Assembly (NCBI GenBank): GCA_021772365.1
Contig: JAJFMC010000087.1
Coordinates: 1 to 7,667, forward strand
Source: Chlamydiota bacterium
Lineage (GTDB): Bacteria; Chlamydiota; Chlamydiia; Chlamydiales; Criblamydiaceae
Reading direction: 5' to 3'
Length of the DNA: 7,667 bases
This document shows positions 1 to 5,806 of the stretch, one piece after another. The translations under genes and the position numbers were made by a program. The notes below the pieces were generated by a model, which searched no databases, was not told where the DNA came from, and saw only the letters and a program-made list of their open reading frames with translations. Every line of letters begins with the position of its first letter. The first letter of the stretch is position 1.

Positions 1-26
1 TCCCACCAAAACCTTATACAAAAGGG

Positions 27-1007
27 ATGGAGCAACTTGAAACAGATCTCGAGCAAGAAGAGGCGTACTGCTATTTGTTGACGGATTACATCGATTTATT
101 TGAATCAATCGCCACGAGAGAAAAGATTTTTCTGCGTTGCCATGCGAAAAACCCTGTTATGAAACAACTGGAAATAGATTTAAATTTTCTTCTGTTTTTT
201 AATAAACAAGTTAATAGACATCTTTCCCTGATCGATCGAGTATTAACGCTGTACAACATCCCTCTCCAGATTAATGATCTTTCCTTGGACGATCCCCCGG
301 AACAACCTCCTATTGCATTTGAAGATAAAACACAGGAAACCGAGTTTCGGTACGATGGAAGTATCTTATGCAAGCAATCGTTTTTAGAAGGAAAACTTCA
401 TGGACCAGTGAATTATTATGGAAAGAATGGAGAGATATGTGCGCATTCGTTTTATGATAAGGGACAACGAGAGGGAAAGGCGTGGAGCTTATACCTAAAT
501 GGAGCTATCAACAATATCGAGAACTATAGGAGCGATTTGCTTGATGGAGAGCAGCTCTGCTATTACAAGGACGGTGGTTGTAAGTCTGTAATCCCCTATT
601 CCGAAGGAAAGCTACATGGCGAAGTAAGCCTTTACTATCCAAATCGTTCGTTGAAACGTATTGTACAGTTTAGTGAAGGAATTTTACATGGCATAGAAAG
701 GTATTGGGGCGTTAACGGGTTATTACTTTGGGAGTGTGAATACAAAGAAGGACGTCCATTTGAGGTAGCACGGTCATGGCACCTCAACGGTGTAAAAGCA
801 ACAGAGTGCGAGTATAACCTTGATGACAGTTCCTACCTATTAAAAGAGTGGAATGAGAAAGGTCAGTTGATTTATGAAAAGAGAAACCCTCTGGAGACAC
901 AAGAGACGCGAAAGGAAAGGCTACAAAAAGCTATTAAAGAACTCGAAAGTGAAATGCATGTACTTGAGCGGACTGAAGGATTTTATCAAAACAGACTAAG
1001 GTTTTAA
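27..1007 (+). CDS. MORN-type repeat protein (YwqK-like), possibly 5' incomplete
   Basis: 326 residues from the first ATG. Residues 1-105 are acidic and helix-prone. From residue 119 to about 263 there are six repeats on an exact 24-residue lattice: an aromatic three residues before a Gly (F119, Y143, Y167, Y191, F215, Y239, Y263) followed by Gly-Lys-Leu-His-Gly-like segments at 122-126, 194-198 and 218-222. This matches the MORN_2 / 'YwqK family antitoxin' type of repeat. The tail (about 290-320) is charged and looks like a short coiled coil. Such repeats usually form a beta-rich scaffold; no enzymatic motif is seen, and no partner toxin is visible, so the antitoxin label should not be taken literally. 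It lies 3 bases before the Maf-like gene, so they are probably co-transcribed. The frame is open upstream to the left edge, and the purine run GGG touches the ATG with no spacer, so the real start may lie outside the window. Repeat assignment is firm; function is unknown. Confidence 0.85.
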   Translation: MEQLETDLEQEEAYCYLLTDYIDLFESIATREKIFLRCHAKNPVMKQLEIDLNFLLFFNKQVNRHLSLIDRVLTLYNIPLQINDLSLDDPPEQPPIAFEDKTQETEFRYDGSILCKQSFLEGKLHGPVNYYGKNGEICAHSFYDKGQREGKAWSLYLNGAINNIENYRSDLLDGEQLCYYKDGGCKSVIPYSEGKLHGEVSLYYPNRSLKRIVQFSEGILHGIERYWGVNGLLLWECEYKEGRPFEVARSWHLNGVKATECEYNLDDSSYLLKEWNEKGQLIYEKRNPLETQETRKERLQKAIKELESEMHVLERTEGFYQNRLRF

Positions 1008-1010
1008 GCG

Positions 1011-2903
1011 ATGAGTGAAGAACTATTTGAAGAAAACGTCCAGTTGTGGCAACGCACTGACCCCAAGAAAGCTGTGCAGCTGCAATTCCTACATGACAAC
1101 CCATTGAGGATATGTCGCTCAGATAATGGAAGTGAAAACCTTGTAAGGGAAGATGAAGATTTTTACTATCACGATCAAGTTGATCCTGTTACTGAAGCTG
1201 AGAATTGGTTCCAAAATTTAGAGCTTAAAAACATAACTGTCATTTACGTGTATGGCATCGGTTTAGGTCACTACTACAAAGCAGCAGTAGAGTGGCTGAA
1301 AAAAGATCCCAAGAGGGGGATTATTTTTCTTGAAAACGACATCGCAGTCATCCATTCTTTTTTACATACAAAAACAGCAAGTATACTTCTCAGAGATCCT
1401 CAGGCATACCTTTGCTATTTCGAAGAACTCGAAGATAAAGATGAAAGCCTCAAAGAATTATACTGGGATTTTATTCTGACACAAATGATTTTTTCTTGTT
1501 TGAATTCTTATAAAAAAAAGCACCGTGAATTTTATCTAGACCTAAAGCATCATATCATTCACGCAGCAGCAACTAAAAATGCTCTTGTCGAAGAATACCT
1601 GAACTACGGTGTATCATTTTTTAAAAACTACTACCCCAATATGCTACTGTTGTCGGAATCGTGGAAGGGTACTGATCTTTATGGCAAGTTCGAAAATATT
1701 CCGGCGATTATCTGTGGGGCAGGGCCATCGCTAGAAAAAAATATTCTACAGCTCAAAAACCACCTCGATAAAGCGATTGTTTTTGGTGGAGGTTCAGCAC
1801 TCAATGCACTATCATCGCGTGGAATCCTCCCCCATTTTGGAATCGGGGTAGACCCCAACCCGACGCAGCAGTACCGCTTAAGTTCGAACAAAGCTTACGA
1901 AGTTCCTTTATTTTATCGGAACAGAATGCATGTAGATGCTTTCAGATTAGTCCATGGACCACGGTTGTATATTCCCGGTGCCGGCGGCTATGATATTGCA
2001 GATTGGTTTGACGAACAGTTTGAATTGAAAGATGATGTCGAATGGTTGGATGAAGGTCACAATGTCGTTAATTTTGGCCTTGAGTTAGCAAATAATTTAG
2101 GGTGTAATCCGATCATCTTCGTCGGTGTCGACTTAGCATTTACCGAAATGCAGTCGTATGCTTCAGGAATTATTGACGACACGACAGTGCATGAAAAAGA
2201 CATCTTGGAAACTGACGATTTTGATACGACAGCGCTTTTGAAAGAGGATATCTATGGTCGACCGATCTATACTTTATGGAAATGGATATCGGAGTCTGAG
2301 TGGACGACAGATTATGCAGAAGAACACCCTAATCTCACAATCATCAATTGCACGGAAGGTGGTTTGGGGATGCCTAAAATATCCAATATGACCTTCAAAG
2401 AAGCTGCAGAAAAATACCTGAACCGTTCCTACGATTTGCGGTCAAGAGTTCAGGGAGAGCTCCTTAAGAGTGCAATGCCTGGAATGACTGATGATAAGGT
2501 CATAGCTACCGTTGCTGAAATGAATGAGAGTTTAAAACGTTCAATCGAACATATTCAGGTATTGATTGAAGATCGAGTTGTTTATGAGAAAAGTTTGTTC
2601 GAAATAAAAGAAATTCCGGAAATAAAGCAGTCAGGGTTGGCCGCCCTTGCCGAAACAGAACTTGAAGAAGAGCCTGCATATGAGTTTATTCTTGGAATTT
2701 TTAATCTCATCTACAGTCGCGTTCTCAACAAAGATTTACAGAATATGCAACGAGAACATGTGGTGATGAGTGAGTGGAAACGCGAAGCTAACATTAGCCA
2801 GATCAATAGTAAGCGCCTTGCGTTTATGCGTGATGTTGCTAGAGTCAATGTTGAGATTATCACAAAAGCTCTTGAAGAACGAACGGAACAGCTAAGGGGA
2901 TAA
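1011..2903 (+). CDS. Maf / DUF115 (6-hydroxymethylpterin pyrophosphokinase MptE-like) family protein
   Basis: 630 residues. An N-terminal region of about 220 residues carries a YGIGLGHY segment (81-88), as in Maf N-terminal domains. The core follows: CGAGPSLE (235-242, the family nucleotide-binding-like signature), GGGSALNAL (259-267), GVDPNP (279-284), a long block GHNVVNFG...FVGVDLAFT (349-378) and NCTEGGLGM (446-454), all in the order of the family. The last 150 residues are helical and charged. Known members include bacterial motility-associated factors that modify flagellin with nonulosonic acids, and archaeal MptE of pterin biosynthesis. Which reaction applies here cannot be read from the sequence; a glycosyltransferase-like role is an inference from bacterial relatives. 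TAAGG at 997-1001 is a plausible ribosome site 9 bases before the ATG. It sits 3 bases after one MORN-type gene and 1 base before another, so the three products may act together. No signal peptide or membrane segment is evident, suggesting a cytoplasmic protein. Confidence 0.88.
   Translation: MSEELFEENVQLWQRTDPKKAVQLQFLHDNPLRICRSDNGSENLVREDEDFYYHDQVDPVTEAENWFQNLELKNITVIYVYGIGLGHYYKAAVEWLKKDPKRGIIFLENDIAVIHSFLHTKTASILLRDPQAYLCYFEELEDKDESLKELYWDFILTQMIFSCLNSYKKKHREFYLDLKHHIIHAAATKNALVEEYLNYGVSFFKNYYPNMLLLSESWKGTDLYGKFENIPAIICGAGPSLEKNILQLKNHLDKAIVFGGGSALNALSSRGILPHFGIGVDPNPTQQYRLSSNKAYEVPLFYRNRMHVDAFRLVHGPRLYIPGAGGYDIADWFDEQFELKDDVEWLDEGHNVVNFGLELANNLGCNPIIFVGVDLAFTEMQSYASGIIDDTTVHEKDILETDDFDTTALLKEDIYGRPIYTLWKWISESEWTTDYAEEHPNLTIINCTEGGLGMPKISNMTFKEAAEKYLNRSYDLRSRVQGELLKSAMPGMTDDKVIATVAEMNESLKRSIEHIQVLIEDRVVYEKSLFEIKEIPEIKQSGLAALAETELEEEPAYEFILGIFNLIYSRVLNKDLQNMQREHVVMSEWKREANISQINSKRLAFMRDVARVNVEIITKALEERTEQLRG
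2894..2900 (+). promoter_or_regulatory. Ribosome binding site of the second MORN-type gene
   Basis: The purine-rich AAGGGGA lies within the last codons of the Maf-like gene, four bases before the ATG at 2905. It fixes the start of the downstream gene and fits translational coupling, since the upstream stop is only one base before that ATG. Confidence 0.6.
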
Positions 2904-2904
2904 A

Positions 2905-3501
2905 ATGGAAGAGTACTCATATCAAAATCATTCGTTGAAAATAGTCGATACAGAACTAAATCTCGATTTCAAAGAAAATTTCTTTCCTATACGTATCCCT
3001 GAAAAGCCTAAAAATAATGAAGTACTCAAAGATGATCACATTCTTCGCATTCACAGGAACGGAGAAGGAGGTTTCGAATATGCCATCACAAAAGGCAATG
3101 ACGTGAATGGGGAGTACCAACTGACTTATTCCACTGGAAAGGTGAAGTTGCACTGCTTTTACAATTGGGGGAAGCTGCATGGACCGTCGACATTTTTCGA
3201 CGAAGATGGAAATATCCTGACAAAAGCCTGGTACATTCTCGGTAAACAAATGGGGAAATCTTGGTGGTATTACACCTCCGGAAATATCTATAGCATCCAA
3301 CGCTACGTGGAAGACAAATGGCATGGAAAGCAAGAATATTGGTATGAAAACGGAGTTCTAAAGACTTTAATGGAATACTCATACGGGGAGATTGATGGAA
3401 TGGTCAAGCTCTATTTCCCTACGGGTAAAATCAAGAGAGAACTCGAATTTTCAAACGGCACTTTCGTTAAGGAGACTTCTCTAACTTCCTCTGAAGAGTA
3501 A
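2905..3501 (+). CDS. Second MORN-type repeat protein (YwqK-like)
   Basis: 198 residues. After a non-repetitive, charged N-terminus (1-55) come MORN_2-like repeats on a 24-residue lattice: Y86, Y110, Y134, Y158 and F182, each followed after three residues by Gly (Asp in the 134 unit), with GKLHG at 89-93 and WHG at 139-141. An earlier unit near 61-69 has one extra residue. The units resemble those of the gene at 27-1007 (both contain GKLHGP), so the two are likely paralogues, this one lacking the long N-terminal and coiled-coil extensions. No catalytic motif, signal peptide or membrane segment is seen. A strong ribosome site lies four bases before the ATG, and the ATG begins one base after the stop of the Maf-like gene, so expression is probably coupled. 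A binding or scaffold role for the Maf-like protein is inferred only from gene order. The stop is 8 bases from the end of the convergent PTP gene. Confidence 0.85.
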   Translation: MEEYSYQNHSLKIVDTELNLDFKENFFPIRIPEKPKNNEVLKDDHILRIHRNGEGGFEYAITKGNDVNGEYQLTYSTGKVKLHCFYNWGKLHGPSTFFDEDGNILTKAWYILGKQMGKSWWYYTSGNIYSIQRYVEDKWHGKQEYWYENGVLKTLMEYSYGEIDGMVKLYFPTGKIKRELEFSNGTFVKETSLTSSEE

Positions 3502-3522
3502 GTAAGAGATTAATTTTTACTT
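3500..3522. terminator. Weak hairpin between convergent genes
   Basis: AAGTAA (3500-3505) pairs with TTACTT (3517-3522). Three further pairs, two of them G-T, extend the stem inward. A short T run follows on the plus strand. It begins in the stop codon of the MORN-type gene and overlaps the end of the PTP gene. The stem is AT-rich, so this is only a candidate bidirectional terminator. Confidence 0.25.
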
Positions 3523-4586
3523 TTATGATCATTAATCAGATCGACAAGTTTCTTCATCACTTTATAGATATATAGATACTGCGATTCTGTGAGTACCATC
3601 CCATATCGCTGTTCTCTTAACTTCATAACTCTTTCTTTTACAAAGATGGTTATATCATCAAAATTTTCGTTTTTCACTACCCTATTCCACACGTCTGAAA
3701 CAAGGGTAAATGCAGCAATGAACGTGCCAGCTCTACCTGCTCCTGCAGAACTTTGTACAACTAGGGGACCTGTAGCACGACTCGCACAATGCTGCACTTT
3801 TATGATGAGGTTCATGAAAGCCATAAGATCCGGTTCGTAATTTTCATCCCAGCACTTGAAGTGTAGTTGCTTGACTTGGCGTGCACGACGATTTTTTGCT
3901 TTTATTGAAAACGTCACTTCGTCGAGAAAGATAAGTGTTCCAAATAAAGTTTCGCCAATACGCGTTCTATTGTTACCGAGGTGTTCTATATGTAATCTTC
4001 CCAATGAAATTTTGTCACCTTTACTCTGTGGCCAGTAATGATGACATTCCCTTGCATGGTGGGGCGAATGATTATTTTTTCCGATATTCGATATCAAAAG
4101 GATGAAATTTACGTTTTTTCTCCAAATCATTTCCCAAAAGCGAAAAAATACCGCAGGTAGTGGGGACTGCATGACGATAAATCCATTTTTTCCGACAATG
4201 ACAGGGCTTGCATTGAGGTACTCTCCGTCGACGGTAATACGGTTATTATCAAAAGGGAGGTAAGGTTTACGGTTAAATTTCGAGCACTTAACCCCTTCTT
4301 TTATATGATAGTTATCAATCTTCCTATTTTCCCCTCTTTTATTCCATTGTATTGACGCTTCCGTCTGCATATAGATATCGTGAAACTCTTCACGGTAGCA
4401 CTGAAAAAATGTTTCTTTAGCAATATCCTTAAGCGTCATCACGCTCGAGTTGTAATATAGAGGATTATCAGCTGAATTTTCCAACAATAGCATGCTCTGT
4501 ACTACAGGAAATTTAACTTTCCCCTCACCAATAGGTACGGATTTTGTCCCTTTAGGATATTCTTCAATATGTGCGTTAATTGTCAT
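3510..4586 (-). CDS. Classical PTP-fold protein with degenerate active site (probable pseudophosphatase)
   Basis: 358 residues from the ATG at 4586. Residues 1-100 are unassigned; a classical PTP domain follows. Fold motifs are clear: NR..PFDNNRI (105-117), EYLNAS (122-127), MQSPLP (139-144), FWEMIW (150-155), C..YWP (181-186), QLHF (240-243), the P-loop, and a C-terminal MVLTESQY (330-337). The catalytic set is not intact. The usual VHCSAGxGRTG reads VQSSAGAGRAG (277-287), so the nucleophile is Ser279, His is Gln278 and Thr is Ala286; Arg285 is kept. WPD reads W246-D247-E248. The pTyr-stacking Tyr of KNRY is Lys107. The Q-loop Gln is Leu332. Phosphatase activity is therefore unlikely, while binding of phosphotyrosine or another ligand is possible. 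The metazoan-like fold suggests a host-directed effector, but no secretion signal can be shown. Start choice: AGGA sits 3 bases before ATG 4586. An in-frame ATG at 4613 and TTG at 4616 lack a ribosome site but would add 9-10 residues. Confidence 0.85.
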   Translation of the reverse strand: MTINAHIEEYPKGTKSVPIGEGKVKFPVVQSMLLLENSADNPLYYNSSVMTLKDIAKETFFQCYREEFHDIYMQTEASIQWNKRGENRKIDNYHIKEGVKCSKFNRKPYLPFDNNRITVDGEYLNASPVIVGKNGFIVMQSPLPAVFFRFWEMIWRKNVNFILLISNIGKNNHSPHHARECHHYWPQSKGDKISLGRLHIEHLGNNRTRIGETLFGTLIFLDEVTFSIKAKNRRARQVKQLHFKCWDENYEPDLMAFMNLIIKVQHCASRATGPLVVQSSAGAGRAGTFIAAFTLVSDVWNRVVKNENFDDITIFVKERVMKLREQRYGMVLTESQYLYIYKVMKKLVDLINDHKSKN

Positions 4587-4623
4587 TTTTCCTACTTCAA
4601 TTAATACAACCATCAACTTATAG

Positions 4624-4655
4624 AATATTTAATCGTCATAAAAAACGCTAGTAAC
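4624..4655 (-). promoter_or_regulatory. Possible weak promoter for the PTP gene
   Basis: In the 120-base gap between the minD-like stop and the PTP start, the minus strand offers TTGTTA, then 18 bases, then ATTAAA, a poor match to a housekeeping promoter. No sigma-54 GG-N10-GC pattern was found in the gap. Offered only because a gap of this size, in an otherwise tightly packed strand, probably carries the PTP gene's own promoter. Confidence 0.15.
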
Positions 4656-4688
4656 AAATAAATCCATTTGATAATTTGTATACACAAA
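4654..4688. repeat. Nested AT-rich inverted repeats upstream of the PTP gene
   Basis: ACAAATAAAT (4654-4663) is matched by ATTT (4666-4669) and ATTTGT (4674-4679), interrupted by a four-base bulge GATA. The final TTTGT is also the left arm of a second palindrome, TTTGT-ATAC-ACAAA (4675-4688). This could be an operator, or a poor terminator of the upstream minD-like unit. No GC-rich stem is present. Confidence 0.3.
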
Positions 4689-4706
4689 CAAGTTGAAGGT
4701 TTGGGG

Positions 4707-5801
4707 TTAAAACGATGGGACCCGTTCATTGTATTTGGAAGTGTAGGCTTTGTTGCTTTTTTCGACTTCTTTACTGATGCGTTTTTGAGTAAGTAGGTTA
4801 TCGACGAAGTCATTGTGTGCCCAAGATAGAGCACGTTCATACTGTTGTTCAAACGGTACTACGATACCTTTGTGGTATTTATCTGCGACACTATTCATGA
4901 TTGTCAGCGCATGATTACGCAACATTTTCGTTGTAATAGAGTCGGGTGAAGAAAGACTTATAGGAGTCATTTTTAATACAGAAGAGGGAACTTCATCATT
5001 GTAGTAAATGAGTCCTGAAACGTTGAGATCCAGACCCAAATAGCGTTTACAGATTTCGTTCAATTTCTTAAAGAGTTCAGCATCGCTAGGTTTTCTTGCT
5101 TGGTTGAAAATCATATAGAAATCAAGATCGTTGAGAACGTCTCGAATATTTTCGGAAAAAAAAGAATTTTCTTTTTCTAGGCACGCAAGTGTCTCTTCGA
5201 TTGTAGGTGCACTTTTGTCTTTACGAGGAACAGCGGATTCTTTGACGATACGCAGGAGTTTTGGTTCATTTTTCAGTATGCGGAAGAGAATGCGGAAGGT
5301 AACATTTTTCAAGAATTCGTAGCTGTTGATGATGGCAGTAGGCTCAGGTGTCGTGACAATGACGCCTGCGTTTGTCATGGAAAAGAAGTCGACGATATTC
5401 ATGGAGCTTCCCGCTCCCAAATCTAAAAGGATTAGATCGGCATCGATTGTTTTCATCTGGTTGATGATTTTGACTTTTTGAAAATGCCGCATATTGGCGA
5501 GTTCAGGGACGAATCCGCTTCCCGGAATTAACTGTAGATTTTCGACCGAGGTATCGAGAAGGTAATCTTCTAGTTGACTTTTGGCGGTTGTGAAGTATTC
5601 CCCTAGCCCTTTTGGTGGCTGCCTGATGCCAAAGATAGTGTGTAGGTTGGCGGCGCCGATATCGAGATCTATTAGGACAACTTTTAGTCCTTCTTTGGCA
5701 TATTGTACGGCTATGTTCGAGCTAACCATCGATTTCCCCACTCCGCCCTTACCACCACCGATGGAAAGCATAAGAGGGGTTTTGTCTTGTTGTATGTCCA
5801 T
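4707..5801 (-). CDS. MinD/FlhG-type deviant-Walker P-loop ATPase
   Basis: 364 residues of the MinD/ParA (SIMIBI) class. Visible motifs: deviant Walker A GGKGGVGKS at 16-24 with signature lysine K18 and K23; switch I LIDLDIGAANLH at 43-54; switch II/Walker B LILLDLGAG at 123-131; and TTPEPTAIINSYEFLK at 150-165, typical of MinD/FlhG proteins. Between about 166 and 225 lies a long charged segment not found in short MinD proteins. The N-terminal DQA-type activator motif of proteobacterial FlhG is absent, and no amphipathic membrane-targeting helix is evident at the C-terminus. Members bind ATP, dimerise and position or count structures such as flagella or septa; the target here is unknown. The start codon follows the stop of the sigma-54 regulator gene by 5 bases with no clear ribosome site, so translation is probably coupled and the three genes form an operon. 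Class assignment is firm; the FlhG versus MinD role is undecided. Confidence 0.88.
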   Translation of the reverse strand: MDIQQDKTPLMLSIGGGKGGVGKSMVSSNIAVQYAKEGLKVVLIDLDIGAANLHTIFGIRQPPKGLGEYFTTAKSQLEDYLLDTSVENLQLIPGSGFVPELANMRHFQKVKIINQMKTIDADLILLDLGAGSSMNIVDFFSMTNAGVIVTTPEPTAIINSYEFLKNVTFRILFRILKNEPKLLRIVKESAVPRKDKSAPTIEETLACLEKENSFFSENIRDVLNDLDFYMIFNQARKPSDAELFKKLNEICKRYLGLDLNVSGLIYYNDEVPSSVLKMTPISLSSPDSITTKMLRNHALTIMNSVADKYHKGIVVPFEQQYERALSWAHNDFVDNLLTQKRISKEVEKSNKAYTSKYNERVPSF

Positions 5802-5806
5802 ATATG

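Noticed and set aside
2956..3382. Minus-strand open frames of 125 and 98 codons within the second MORN-type gene
   Set aside because: They lie fully inside a clear repeat-protein gene, show no recognisable motif and have Cys/Arg-rich composition typical of antisense frames.
27..3501. A toxin-antitoxin locus, suggested by the YwqK 'antitoxin' family name
   Set aside because: The name comes from repeat similarity only. No small toxin gene is adjacent, and the neighbour is a large Maf-like protein.
3510..4586. Reading the PTP gene as an active tyrosine phosphatase
   Set aside because: The fold is clear, but Cys, the adjacent His, the post-Arg Thr, the WPD Asp, the KNRY Tyr and the Q-loop Gln are all replaced.
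4613..4852. 79-codon minus-strand frame spanning the end of the MinD-like gene and the gap before the PTP gene, with a hydrophobic tail
   Set aside because: About two thirds overlaps the MinD-like gene in another frame, there is no ribosome site, and the hydrophobic end reflects AT-rich intergenic sequence.
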